Assembly: GCA_963802915.1 (NCBI GenBank)
Contig: CAWDKQ010000015.1
Coordinates: 186,001-250,000 of the forward strand
Direction: 5' to 3'
Length of the DNA: 64,000 bases
DNA from: JAICMB01 sp963802915
Lineage (GTDB): Bacteria; Acidobacteriota; Terriglobia; Bryobacterales; Bryobacteraceae
The notes beneath the pieces were generated by a model, which did not search any database, had not been told where the DNA came from, and saw only the letters and a list, made by a program, of their open reading frames with translations. Shown here one piece after another: positions 42,850 to 50,913 of the stretch (the first letter of the stretch is position 1; every line of letters begins with the position of its first letter). Both the position numbers and the translations under genes were made by a program.

Positions 42850-43627
42850 GATTGCCGCCACCGTTCTCGCGATTATTTTCGTCGCGGCGCTATTCGCGAA
42901 TTTCATCGCACCGAACTCCTACGAAGAACAATCGCGGGAGGCGATCAGTGCTCCGCCATCGCATCGATTCCTGCTGGGAACCGACGAACTCGGCCGCGAC
43001 CGTTTTTCACGGCTGCTCTACGGATCGCGGGTTTCGCTGCTGCTGGCGCCCGCCGCCGCTTTGCTATCGACGCTGCTGGCCGGCTTCATCGGTGGACTCG
43101 CCGGCTACCTGGGAGGCCGCTACGAGCGCTCCTTGATGGCCGCGACCGACCTTTTTCTCTCGCTGCCTTGGCTGTTCCTACTACTCGGCGTGCGGGCCGT
43201 TCTGCCGTTGAACGTCGAGCCGGCGATTTCCGTAACCATCACCTTTCTGCTGCTGGGCTGCCTCGGATGGGCGCAATCGGCGCGCGTGGTCCGAACCGCG
43301 ACCCGGGACCTTCGCGACTCCGCGTTTCTGCTGCAAGCCCGAAGCTGCGGCATCTCCAGAGCGCGCCTGTTCTGGCGGCATCTGCTGCCGAATCTACGCC
43401 CCGTACTCGCGGCGCAATTCCTGATCTCAATCCCCGTATTCATCATCAGCGAAGCTAATCTCGGATTGCTCGGACTCGGTGTCGCGGAGCCGCTGCCGTC
43501 GTGGGGCAGCATGCTGCGCGAACTCGAGAACTACTCCGAAGTGCTGCACTCACCCTGGATGCTGACGCCCATCGCTCTCCTGCTTCTCGTCACCCTGTGC
43601 TTCCAAATGGTGCTGCGAACAAGATGA
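42833..43627 (+). CDS. Dipeptide/oligopeptide-type ABC transporter permease (DppC-like)
   Basis: 264 aa: 'APNSYEEQSREAISAPPSHR', 'LGTDELGRDRFSRLLYGSRV', 'AATDLFLSLPWLFLLLGVRA' and the EAA-like coupling loop 'QARSCGISRARLFWRHLLPN', all DppC hallmarks. It is the second half of the heteromeric channel with the preceding gene. The stop overlaps the ATPase start (ATGA). Confidence 0.85.
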   Translation: MTPTAKIAATVLAIIFVAALFANFIAPNSYEEQSREAISAPPSHRFLLGTDELGRDRFSRLLYGSRVSLLLAPAAALLSTLLAGFIGGLAGYLGGRYERSLMAATDLFLSLPWLFLLLGVRAVLPLNVEPAISVTITFLLLGCLGWAQSARVVRTATRDLRDSAFLLQARSCGISRARLFWRHLLPNLRPVLAAQFLISIPVFIISEANLGLLGLGVAEPLPSWGSMLRELENYSEVLHSPWMLTPIALLLLVTLCFQMVLRTR

Positions 43628-44430
43628 CTCCGCTGCTCGATCTCAGGCTGACTGTCAACTACCCGAAAAAACCGGGAGTGCTGCGCGATGTGCGGCTGCA
43701 GATCGCGCCGGGAGAAGTAGTCGGACTGGTTGGGGAAAGCGGCTCAGGAAAGAGCACGCTGGCGCTCTCGATCATGAGACTGCTCGACGGCAAGCCTCAA
43801 GGGAACATCACGTTTCAGGGCCAGGAATTGCTCGGCCTCAAAAACTCAGCCATGCGCGCAATTCGCGGCCGCGCGATCGCGATGGTGCTCCAGAGCCCGA
43901 TCGCGTCGCTCAACCCGGCGCTGCGGATCGGCGCACAGATGTCCGAAGCATGGCGCGCTCACGAAAGGCAGAATGCCAAAGCCTGGCGGGCCCGAGCGCT
44001 CGAAACCTTCGAGATGGTCGCGCTGTCCGGCGGCGCGGAACTGCTCGACCGTTATCCCAGGCAACTTAGCGTCGGACAAGCGCAGCGCGTGCTGATCGCG
44101 ATGGCGATTCTTCACCGTCCGCAGTTGCTGATTGCGGATGAGCCCACCAGCGCCCTCGATGCCATCACGTCGGCCGAAGTGCTCGCATTATTCAAACGGT
44201 TGAACCGCGAGTTGAAAATGGCGATGCTGTTTATCTCGCACGATCTGCACTCCGTGGCATCGCTGTGCGACCGCATCGCGATCCTACAGCGCGGCGAACT
44301 GGTAGAAACAGGCGCGACGCGAGAGCTGTTTCAGCATCCGGGACACGAATACACCAAGGCGCTACTACGCCTGGCGGCCTTGTCTGAATTCGGCCAACCG
44401 GCTATTGCGGAACCCGTTCAGGCCCCGTGA
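43624..44430 (+). CDS. Dipeptide/oligopeptide-type ABC transporter ATPase (DppD-like)
   Basis: 268 aa from ATG 43624: Walker A GESGSGKST, 'AMVLQSPIASLNPALRIGAQ', signature 'RYPRQLSVGQAQRVLIAMAI' (LSVGQ where LSGGQ is usual), Walker B LLIADEPTSALD and H-loop FISHDLH. Only one ATPase and no DppF or substrate-binding protein gene follows, so the operon is incomplete or its partners lie elsewhere. It lacks the C-terminal oligopeptide-transporter extension of full-length DppD. Confidence 0.85.
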   Translation: MTPLLDLRLTVNYPKKPGVLRDVRLQIAPGEVVGLVGESGSGKSTLALSIMRLLDGKPQGNITFQGQELLGLKNSAMRAIRGRAIAMVLQSPIASLNPALRIGAQMSEAWRAHERQNAKAWRARALETFEMVALSGGAELLDRYPRQLSVGQAQRVLIAMAILHRPQLLIADEPTSALDAITSAEVLALFKRLNRELKMAMLFISHDLHSVASLCDRIAILQRGELVETGATRELFQHPGHEYTKALLRLAALSEFGQPAIAEPVQAP

Positions 44431-45914
44431 CATTTCTTGTATTTCTTGCCGCTGCCGCAAGGGCAAGGATCGTTGCGGCCGACTTTTCGATTTGCCGGAG
44501 CGGTTTCTGGTTCCGGCGCCGGTTCGGCATCGACATCGAAGACCGGATTGAGACCGTGGAGCGCCAGACGCTGGTCGAGGGCTTCTTCCACCAACTCGGC
44601 TTCCGGTTCCGATAGGGCACCCGCGAGCTGTTCGATGCGGCGGAACAGAGGCTTCACACGGCTGCGGGAAATTTCGGCCGGCACGCTCAGAGCATACGCG
44701 AGCAAGGCGTCGTGGCGGAAATCGTCGTCCTCGAAGAGTTCCACTAATCGAGGAGCTTCCGAGCCTACGCCTAGATAACCGATTCCGTAGATCGCGTGAT
44801 GCCGGATGAGCGGGTCGGGATCGTCCAGGTGATCCACCATATGCTGCTTGAAACCCGGGTTGAGGGATTTCCACATCGCCTCAAGCGCTTTCGCACGGGC
44901 GGAGGGTTCCTGATAGAGAGCTTCGATCAGAGGCAGAGCCTCTTCGTCTGGTTCGGGGCCGGAAGCGAGTCCGACGACTGCGCCGGTTCGCTCCTCGAGC
45001 GGAGCATTACGCGCCGCTTCGAGCATCCTGCGGCGGATCTCGGGTTCGTTTGCGGAATCCGAAAGGGACTCCCAGGCGCGGCCGCGAACGTTGGGATCCG
45101 GATCGAGTCTGGCAATTTGCGAGACCTGGTCGCGAATCGGGCGCGGGAGTTTCTCACTCCGAAAACTCCCGACCGCTTCGGCGCGTATTTCAGGAGGCGC
45201 GTCGCTGGTGGCGATCTGCAGGCGATCCGCTTCAGATAACATGCCGAATGCCGGACCGGCTTCAACCGGGAACAGCTCGAAAATATCGAACGGCTCCGGT
45301 GGAACGGGCGCCTCGGTTTGCGATGATTCGATCTGCGTAATGGCGCTTTGCAATTCGTGGCGAAGATGTTCGTCGTCTTCGGGAACGTCCCGGAGAATGC
45401 GTTCTATGTGGGGAATCGCGGCGGGATCGCCGTAGAGCGAGAGCGATAGCGCGCCGTCGCCCGCCTCATATTCCAGACGCTCGATGAGCAAGTCCAGAAT
45501 GCGCTGGTCGCGAACGCCAAGACCGGCCAGCATGAACGCGACCTCGCCACCGTTTTCTTCGCCGACCTCGGCGTAGAGTTCGAGCAGGGGCTCCAGCATC
45601 GGAGCGCCGAGAGCCACCACAGCCTCGGTTACATCATCGGGGATTTCTTCAACAGCATTTCGGATGGCCGAAATATAAAAAGGAACGGCCTCCGGCGTAT
45701 CGAGATGCCGGAAGATCGCGATGAAATCGGGCTCGAATTCGGTTTCGAAATCCTCGCTTCCAACAAAACGAACTATGTGCGGCAGCGTGCGCGCAGGATC
45801 GTCGACCAGCGCGTGAATCAGGCGCTGGTCGAATCCGATGAACCCATGGGCAGCGGCAACCAGCAAATCGTAAGGTGAAGTTGCGGCGTACTGCTCGGGA
45901 TTTATGTAGGGCAC
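44418..45914 (-). CDS. HEAT-repeat protein with C-terminal SEC-C zinc motif
   Basis: 498 aa starting GTG at 45914, where the G is the last base of the rplI stop (TAGTG). Residues 1-440 are helical repeats (for example 'LDDPDPLIRHHAIYGIGYLG' and 'DPDPNVRGRAWESLSDSANE') of HEAT/PBS-lyase type. The C-terminus 'NRKVGRNDPCPCGSGKKYKK' + CHG is a SEC-C zinc motif as in SecA. It is likely a protein- or ribosome-associated scaffold (inference). It closes the ribosomal operon and overlaps the ABC ATPase gene on the other strand by 13 nt. Confidence 0.8.
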   Translation of the reverse strand: MPYINPEQYAATSPYDLLVAAAHGFIGFDQRLIHALVDDPARTLPHIVRFVGSEDFETEFEPDFIAIFRHLDTPEAVPFYISAIRNAVEEIPDDVTEAVVALGAPMLEPLLELYAEVGEENGGEVAFMLAGLGVRDQRILDLLIERLEYEAGDGALSLSLYGDPAAIPHIERILRDVPEDDEHLRHELQSAITQIESSQTEAPVPPEPFDIFELFPVEAGPAFGMLSEADRLQIATSDAPPEIRAEAVGSFRSEKLPRPIRDQVSQIARLDPDPNVRGRAWESLSDSANEPEIRRRMLEAARNAPLEERTGAVVGLASGPEPDEEALPLIEALYQEPSARAKALEAMWKSLNPGFKQHMVDHLDDPDPLIRHHAIYGIGYLGVGSEAPRLVELFEDDDFRHDALLAYALSVPAEISRSRVKPLFRRIEQLAGALSEPEAELVEEALDQRLALHGLNPVFDVDAEPAPEPETAPANRKVGRNDPCPCGSGKKYKKCHGA

Positions 45915-46360
45915 TATTCTTCGCGTACTACGTTGACAGTCACGTCTACCGTTACGTCGCGGTGCAGACGGATCGGCACTTTGAATTCGCCCAGCGTTTT
46001 GATCGGGTCCGCCAACTGGATCTTGCGGCGGTCGATCTGATAGTTCTGCTTTTCGAGCGCCTCGGCGATGTCCTTCGAAGTGACCGAACCGAAAAGCTGA
46101 TCGTTTTCGCCGGCCTTCTGCGCGATGGTGATCGTTACGGTCTCGACCAATTTGCCGAGCTCGGCGGCGTCGGCGGATTCCTTCGCTTCGCGGCGAAGAG
46201 CAGCCTGACGCTCCTGTTCCACGATCTTCTTATTCGAATCCGTAGCCGCGACGGCAAGCCGTTTCGGAAGCAGGAAATTGCGCGCGTAGCCGGCGGCGAC
46301 CTTCACCACCTGGCCGCGATGTCCGAGTTTTTCGACGTCTTCTCTGAGAATGACTTCCAT
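45914..46360 (-). CDS. rplI: 50S ribosomal protein L9
   Basis: 148 aa: 'MEVILREDVEKLGHRGQVVK', 'VAAGYARNFLLPKRLAVAAT', a long linking helix, and the C-terminal RNA-binding domain 'LFGSVTSKDIAEALEKQNYQ'. It is a full-length L9, bound to the L1 stalk base of 23S rRNA. It follows rpsR by 12 nt. Confidence 0.97.
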   Translation of the reverse strand: MEVILREDVEKLGHRGQVVKVAAGYARNFLLPKRLAVAATDSNKKIVEQERQAALRREAKESADAAELGKLVETVTITIAQKAGENDQLFGSVTSKDIAEALEKQNYQIDRRKIQLADPIKTLGEFKVPIRLHRDVTVDVTVNVVREE

Positions 46361-46372
46361 GTTCGTGTCTCC

Positions 46373-46672
46373 TTAGATTGCCGTCGAGAACGGGATCAGC
46401 GCGATGTTGCGCGCCTGCTTGATGGCATCCGCAAGACGCCGCTGGTGCGGCGCGCACACGCCCGAGATGCGACGGGGCGTGATCTTGCCGCGCTCGGAAA
46501 TGAAAGACAGAAGCATGCGGGCGTCTTTGTAGTTGATGTCGTCGACCTTCTCGACGCAGAAGCGGCATACCTTCTTGCGCCGGAAGTATTGTTTCTTGGT
46601 CGCCATCGCTTTGTCGCCGCCGGTGGGGCGCTGCGATGCACTGATCGGTCTTCCACCTCTTTGTTCAGCCAT
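46373..46672 (-). CDS. rpsR: 30S ribosomal protein S18
   Basis: 99 aa; the conserved core 'RRKKVCRFCVEKVDDINYKD' with 'GKITPRRISGVCAPHQRRLA' is intact. The N-terminal 23 residues ('MAEQRGGRPISASQRPTGGD') extend beyond the minimal S18. The order rpsF-rpsR-rplI is conserved, but ssb is absent between rpsF and rpsR. It begins 3 nt after the rpsF stop. Confidence 0.96.
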   Translation of the reverse strand: MAEQRGGRPISASQRPTGGDKAMATKKQYFRRKKVCRFCVEKVDDINYKDARMLLSFISERGKITPRRISGVCAPHQRRLADAIKQARNIALIPFSTAI

Positions 46673-46675
46673 GGC

Positions 46676-47203
46676 TTATCCTTCGCTCCCTTCGTTCGCG
46701 TTAGCGTTGTTGGTTGTTGGTTCGTCGTTCGTAGTTACGGGCGCCGCGGCAGGAGCAGGGGCTCCGGGCATGGGGGCTCCGGGGGTTGGGCCAGGCGCTC
46801 CGGGCATTGCGAAAGCTTCCGCGGTCGGCATGGCGGGAGGGGCCACGGGAGGAGCGGGACGGCGCGCGGCGCGTTTTTCACGGCGTTTGCGGCGCTTCTC
46901 CACCTTTTTCATCTTCTCGTCGGTGCGAACGGTGATGAATTTCAGCACCAGGTCCGAAACGCGCAAACGGCGTTCGACTTCGCTCACGGCGTCGGGCTCC
47001 GCGCTGAAGTGCAGAAGGATATAATTCCCCTCGTTGTGCTTCTTTACGCGGTAGGCCAGTTTGCGGATGCCCCATTTTTCGGACTTATCCACATTGCCGC
47101 CTTTGCCGGAGATGGTGGTGGTCAGTTGCTCGATGAGCGGATCGATTTCTTCGTCCGTTGCATCGGGCCGAACAATAAACAGTTCTTCGTAAACTCTCTT
47201 CAT
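46676..47203 (-). CDS. rpsF: 30S ribosomal protein S6 with long low-complexity C-terminal tail
   Basis: 175 aa, against the usual 95-135. Residues 1-95 are a normal S6 ('VYEELFIVRPDATDEEIDPL', 'KWGIRKLAYRVKKHNEGNYI'). Residues about 110-175 are an Arg/Lys- then Ala/Pro/Gly-rich tail ending 'APVTTNDEPTTNNANANEGS'. The last part is encoded by a GTTGTTG/GTTCGTC heptamer tract (46706-46740) of the family found elsewhere in this window. The gene overlaps pth by 4 nt. Confidence 0.95.
   Translation of the reverse strand: MKRVYEELFIVRPDATDEEIDPLIEQLTTTISGKGGNVDKSEKWGIRKLAYRVKKHNEGNYILLHFSAEPDAVSEVERRLRVSDLVLKFITVRTDEKMKKVEKRRKRREKRAARRPAPPVAPPAMPTAEAFAMPGAPGPTPGAPMPGAPAPAAAPVTTNDEPTTNNANANEGSEG
46706..46740. 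repeat. Heptanucleotide tandem repeat, locus 2 (inside rpsF)
   Basis: Five in-phase 7-mers: GTTGTTG, GTTGTTG, GTTCGTC, GTTCGTA, GTTACGG. Read on the minus strand they encode the C-terminal 'TTNDEPTTNN' part of S6. Confidence 0.8.
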
Positions 47204-47802
47204 TCTTCCTCGTTTGAGCCTTGGGCGCGACGATTGAATTTCGTCATGGACTTTTCGACGCCTTCAGCGATTATGGACTCGACTGCCTGAGCAGAATAAT
47301 CAAGCAACTCGTCCAGCTCTTTTCTCTGCTCCCGTTTGAACTGCGAGAGCACGATTCGGGCGCCGTCGCGTTCGCGACTGCCCCCATGAATCCCCAGGCG
47401 AAGCCGGGGAAAAGCGTTGCTGCCGATCGAGCGGATCACGGAATCGACTCCATGATGGCCGCCAGCCGAACCACTCGGCCGTATCCGCAGCGATTGCCAG
47501 GGCAGATCCAGGTCATCGTAAACCAAGAGAACCTGCTCCGGCTGCAATTCGTTCTTAACCAGCAGACCCTTCACCGACGGACCGCTCACGTTCATGTACG
47601 TTTGCGGTTTGGCCAGGAGAATCCGCTTGCCTGCGATCAATCCATTGCCTACGAGCGCCATCGAGTCCTTACGAGTGACGCGGATATTGGCGCGTTCCGC
47701 GAGACGGTCGACAACCAGAAATCCAAGATTGTGCGCCGTGAACTCGTATTCGGGCCCGGGATTTCCGAGCCCGACAATCAGCCAGTCGATGGGGTCGGGC
47801 AC
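47200..47802 (-). CDS. pth: Peptidyl-tRNA hydrolase
   Basis: 200 aa. 'DWLIVGLGNPGPEYEFTAHN' carries the catalytic His; 'LLAKPQTYMNVSGPSVKGLL' and 'LLVYDDLDLPWQSLRIRPSG' + SAGGHHGVDS are the substrate-binding segments. It releases tRNA from stalled peptidyl-tRNA. It lies between rplY and rpsF, the usual order, with a 4-nt overlap into rpsF. Confidence 0.95.
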   Translation of the reverse strand: MPDPIDWLIVGLGNPGPEYEFTAHNLGFLVVDRLAERANIRVTRKDSMALVGNGLIAGKRILLAKPQTYMNVSGPSVKGLLVKNELQPEQVLLVYDDLDLPWQSLRIRPSGSAGGHHGVDSVIRSIGSNAFPRLRLGIHGGSRERDGARIVLSQFKREQRKELDELLDYSAQAVESIIAEGVEKSMTKFNRRAQGSNEEE

Positions 47803-47837
47803 GTTGCTTCGTCAAAGCAGAGACCGCAAGGCAAGTT

Positions 47838-48521
47838 CTACTTCTTCTTTTTCTCGTCGGCGGCCGCTTCCTCTTCCTTCTTGCCCTTCTTGATGACTTC
47901 GGGTTCGGCTCCAGCCGCGGGAGCTGCCGCAATGGTTTCCGCAGCCGCAGGCGTTTCTTCCGCTCGCAGCGCGACGACGTGCGCGAGAACCTGGTCGGGC
48001 GGGCTAGTGAGCTTCATGTTCTCCGGAAGCGGGATGGATCCGGCTCGCACGTTCTGGCCGATCATCAACTCGCCCACTTCGACAGTGAAGTGATCCGGGA
48101 TGTCGTCCGGCAGGACTTCGATTTCGATTTCGCGCTTGATGATTTCGAGCAGTCCGCCCTGGAGCTTGACGCCTTTGGGATCGCCAGTGAAGAGGACCGG
48201 GACTTTGACATCAATGGGCTTGGTGAGATCGATGCGTTTCAGATCGACGTGCAGGAGATTATCTCGTACGGGATCGTTCTGGTGATCGACAATCATGACA
48301 GGCGTAGTGCTGCCATCGATTGACAGATCGAAGATGGTGTTGAGGCCGGTTCCGCTATGCAGGATTTTGTTGACTTCCCTCGGATTGACGGCCACGGCGA
48401 CCGCATCTTGGCCCGCGCCGTAAACGACGGCGGGTGTGAGGCCTTGGACTCGCAACCGGCGCGCTTCGTTCTTGCCGCGCGTATCCCGGTGCTTGGCCGT
48501 GATCGTAATGTCTCGTTTCAT
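47838..48521 (-). CDS. rplY: 50S ribosomal protein L25/general stress protein Ctc
   Basis: 227 aa of the long, two-domain CTC type. The N-terminal 5S rRNA-binding L25 domain is 'DITITAKHRDTRGKNEARRL' and 'GLTPAVVYGAGQD'. The C-terminal beta domain is 'TKPIDVKVPVLFTGDPKGVK', 'GGLLEIIKREIEIEVLPDDI'. It ends in an acidic/Lys tail (KKGKKEEEAAADEKKKK). It lies between prs and pth as in many genomes. Confidence 0.95.
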   Translation of the reverse strand: MKRDITITAKHRDTRGKNEARRLRVQGLTPAVVYGAGQDAVAVAVNPREVNKILHSGTGLNTIFDLSIDGSTTPVMIVDHQNDPVRDNLLHVDLKRIDLTKPIDVKVPVLFTGDPKGVKLQGGLLEIIKREIEIEVLPDDIPDHFTVEVGELMIGQNVRAGSIPLPENMKLTSPPDQVLAHVVALRAEETPAAAETIAAAPAAGAEPEVIKKGKKEEEAAADEKKKK

Positions 48522-48548
48522 CTATCTAACTCCGTTTTTAAAAACGTT

Positions 48549-48592
<44 letters not shown>

Positions 48593-48593
48593 T

Positions 48594-49565
48594 TCAGACG
48601 AAGAGGGTGCTTACCGAGCCGTCTTCGTGGATGGATTGGATTGCTCGCGCTAAGAGCGGCGCGACCGAAAGAGTTTTGATGCGGGTGCAGCGGCTGGCTT
48701 CCTCGCTCAGCGGGATGGAATTCGTCACTACCACCTGCTGGATCTGGGAATGCTCGATGCGTTCCACCGCAGGGCCCGAGAGGACGGCGTGCGTGGCGCA
48801 CGCAGTGACGCCCGACGCGCCCTGATCGAGCAGAGCTTCGGCGGCTTTCACCAGCGTGCCGGCAGTATCGATGATGTCGTCCACGATCAAACAATGTTGT
48901 CCACTCACGTCGCCGATAATGTGCATCACTTCGGCGACATTCGCATCCGTCCGGCGCTTATCGATGATCGCCAGCGGAACGTTCAATCTTTTGGCAAACG
49001 CCCGGGCGCGCTCCACACCGCCTGCGTCGGGCGAAACCACAGTCATGTCCCGACGCCCGATGGAATCGAAATACTCGATCATTACGGGAGCGGCGAACAG
49101 GTGATCCACGGGAACATCGAAGAAGCCTTGGATCTGGGCCGCGTGGAGGTCGAGTGTCAGCACCCGATTCGCGCCCGCGGTCTGGATCAGGTTGGCCACC
49201 AGACGAGCCGATATCGGCATGCGCGGGCGGTCTTTGCGGTCCTGTCTTGCGTACCCATAATAGGGTAGCACTGCGGTGATGCGTTCCGCCGAGGCGCGTT
49301 TCAGCGCGTCGATCATGAGAAGCAATTCCATGAGGTGGCGGTCGACTGGCGTGCAAGTGGGTTGAACCACGAACACATCGGCGCCGCGCACGTTCTCCTC
49401 GATCTGGAGTTGAATCTCGCCGTCGGAAAAGGGCTTGACGGAGGAGGCGCCGAGGGTGCAGCCCAGCGCCCCGCAGATCTTGGCGGCAAGCGTAGGGTTC
49501 GCATTGCCCGTGAACACTTTTAGTCTGTCGAATCTCATTGCGCGTACCGGTTTTGCGGCGGCCAT
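48594..49565 (-). CDS. prs: Ribose-phosphate pyrophosphokinase
   Basis: 323 aa. 'RLKVFTGNANPTLAAKICGA', 'DGEIQLQIEENVRGADVFVV', 'VLPYYGYARQDRKDRPRMPI', 'VVSPDAGGVERARAFAKRLN' and the PRPP loop 'CLIVDDIIDTAGTLVKAAEA' are all present. It makes PRPP for nucleotide, His and Trp synthesis. The ATG at 49565 has GGGGGAT upstream; Met10 is an alternative. The start overlaps the (frameshifted) 3' end of ispE. Confidence 0.95.
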   Translation of the reverse strand: MAAAKPVRAMRFDRLKVFTGNANPTLAAKICGALGCTLGASSVKPFSDGEIQLQIEENVRGADVFVVQPTCTPVDRHLMELLLMIDALKRASAERITAVLPYYGYARQDRKDRPRMPISARLVANLIQTAGANRVLTLDLHAAQIQGFFDVPVDHLFAAPVMIEYFDSIGRRDMTVVSPDAGGVERARAFAKRLNVPLAIIDKRRTDANVAEVMHIIGDVSGQHCLIVDDIIDTAGTLVKAAEALLDQGASGVTACATHAVLSGPAVERIEHSQIQQVVVTNSIPLSEEASRCTRIKTLSVAPLLARAIQSIHEDGSVSTLFV

Positions 49566-50507
49566 GTGTTCCCATCCCCCTCAGCACGCAGTTGCCGCCA
49601 CCAAAGCGACCGATAGGCACCGCGGCTAATTAATGAAACAGGAAAGACTTTGTCATTCCCGAAGTTCTTTTCAAGCGACACGACGGCGGAATCCCTTTCG
49701 ATCGCGGTTTGTGAAGATTCCGAAAAGCGTCGAGCCGCTGCCCGACATCAGGGCCAGATCCGCCCCCAGCTTCAGCAGCTTTCCCTTTATCGATTTTAAT
49801 TGAGGGTGTCTAGGGAAAACAACCGTTTCGAAATCATTACAACACGTCCAGAGAGCGGGTGGGGTGGTGGGGAGGGTCCAGTACGGCGTTCTACGTTCTA
49901 CGTTCGGCGTTGTTGGTTCGTGGTTCGTGGTTCGTAGTTGGTCGGATGTGGGGCGGTTTAGGGCTTTGTAGGCCTCGGGGGTGGAGACGTGGATGCCAGG
50001 TGTCACTAAGATTGCCGGGTAGGGTTTCAGGTCGGGGAGCGGGTAGAGTTCGGTGCCTCGGTCCAGGCCTATGGCGGTTCCTCCCAGTAGGAAAAATGGG
50101 ACGTCGCTTCCTAGCTGGGATGCGAGATCGGCCAGCCTTTCCAGTGGAATGGGGCGGTTTGTCAGCGCGGGGATGGCTAGTAATGTTGCGGCGGCGTTGG
50201 AGGAGCCTCCGCCCAATCCTCCTCCCATTGGGATGCGCTTTGTCAGGCGGATTTCGAAGGTGCCTGGGATGCCTAGGAGCTGGGCTGCTTTTTCAATCAG
50301 ATTGCCTGGGATGTCGGAATCGAGGTGGATGGTTAGCCGGCGCGCAGGCGTGTACGCGATCTCGATGATGTCGCTTAGGGAGACGGTTTGGAATATTGTC
50401 CGGAGGTCATGATAGCCGTCCGGGCGTTTGTGAAGGACACGAAGGTCGAGATTGATTTTCGCCAAAGAGCGAAGGCGTAGGGCGGTTCGCGTGTTTTTTG
50501 CGCACAC
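49535..50507 (-). pseudogene. ispE: 4-diphosphocytidyl-2-C-methyl-D-erythritol kinase, frameshifted near the 3' end and carrying an internal repeat insertion
   Basis: 'SLAKINLDLRVLHKRPDGYH' and 'IPMGGGLGGGSSNAAATLLA' (GHMP ATP site) identify IspE of the MEP isoprenoid pathway; 'LALMSGSGSTLFGIF' is the third motif. The open frame stops at 49671 after 'FTNRDRKGFRRRVA'. In the +1 frame the expected C-terminus continues with 'AVVSLEKNFGNDKVFPVSLI' and 'SRGAYRSLWWRQL' to TGA at 49535, so one base has been gained or lost near 49690-49705. About 28 residues around 'RTTNHEPTTPNVERRT' come from a heptamer tract. IspE is normally essential, so an assembly indel is likely; the protein may in fact be functional. 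Confidence 0.75.
49888..49943. repeat. Heptanucleotide tandem repeat, locus 4 (inside ispE)
   Basis: Eight in-phase 7-mers: GTTCTAC x2, GTTCGGC, GTTGTTG, GTTCGTG x2, GTTCGTA, GTTGGTC (56 bp). It sits within the ispE coding sequence, between the PEAYKALN segment and the CNDFE segment of the protein. Confidence 0.85.
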
Positions 50508-50551
50508 AGGCTAAGATCCTCATTGTAACGGACTTGCGCTTGAGATGTGGG

Positions 50552-50590
50552 CTTCGCCTACGACCACTGAAGGGCTGGTCGTAGGCGGAG
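50552..50590. repeat. 15-bp stem-loop downstream of the divergent ispE start
   Basis: CTTCGCCTACGACCA (50552-50566) pairs with TGGTCGTAGGCGGAG (50576-50590) with one G-T wobble and a 9-nt loop. GCCTACGACCA/TGGTCGTAGGC is perfect. It stands 45 nt upstream of the ispE start. It could be a bidirectional terminator or an extragenic palindrome. Confidence 0.55.
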
Positions 50591-50753
50591 ACGATTAGGG
50601 GTGGTGTGTATCTGGTTCGAGGGTAACCAAGGTCCTGGCTCGCATTGAGGCGTGTTTCAGGTAGGTTATTGATTAAAAACAAGATGTAGTATGAAAAAAG
50701 AATTGATCGGCGTCGCGGCCAAGCAGGATCGAGAAGTAAGGTGTGGATTTTCA

Positions 50754-50783
50754 TTGACAAACTACTCGCATTATACTCATAAT
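50754..50783 (+). promoter_or_regulatory. Sigma70-type promoter
   Basis: Perfect -35 TTGACA at 50754-50759 and -10 CATAAT at 50778-50783, spacer 18 bp. It is followed 6 nt later by the GGAGG of the mini-ORF at 50803. The best promoter match I see in the window. Confidence 0.6.
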
Positions 50784-50802
50784 ACTGGTGGAGGTAATTG
50801 TT

Positions 50803-50862
50803 GTGAGAGTTGCGGCGGGCCTGTCGCACAGCTCCAGCGAGTGTCCCAAACCAGCTATCTAG
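50803..50862 (+). CDS. 19-codon leader mini-ORF
   Basis: A GTG at 50803 is placed 8 nt after GGAGG (50790-50794), right behind a strong promoter. It codes for MRVAAGLSHSSSECPKPAI and stops at TAG 50860-50862. The same frame is open again after the TAG and contains the 52-aa ORF from GTG 50914, so the two may be one gene interrupted by a nonsense codon, or a leader peptide followed by its gene. No family is recognised. Confidence 0.35.
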   Translation: MRVAAGLSHSSSECPKPAI

Positions 50863-50913
50863 GAAAGAGCTCCTTGGCGTGGTCTGGAACTACTACGACA
50901 AAGGAGCGCCCGG

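Larger units (their letters stand above)
50508..50802. other. Intergenic region upstream of the repeat-array locus
   Basis: Contains a long stem-loop at 50552-50590 and a promoter at 50754-50783. A plus-strand frame starting ATG 50691 (81 codons) lacks a ribosome-binding site and shows no family match; I do not call it. Confidence 0.5.

Noticed and set aside
49566..49670. tRNA gene between ispE and prs
   Set aside because: No acceptor or T-loop motif; the segment is the displaced 3' coding end of ispE.
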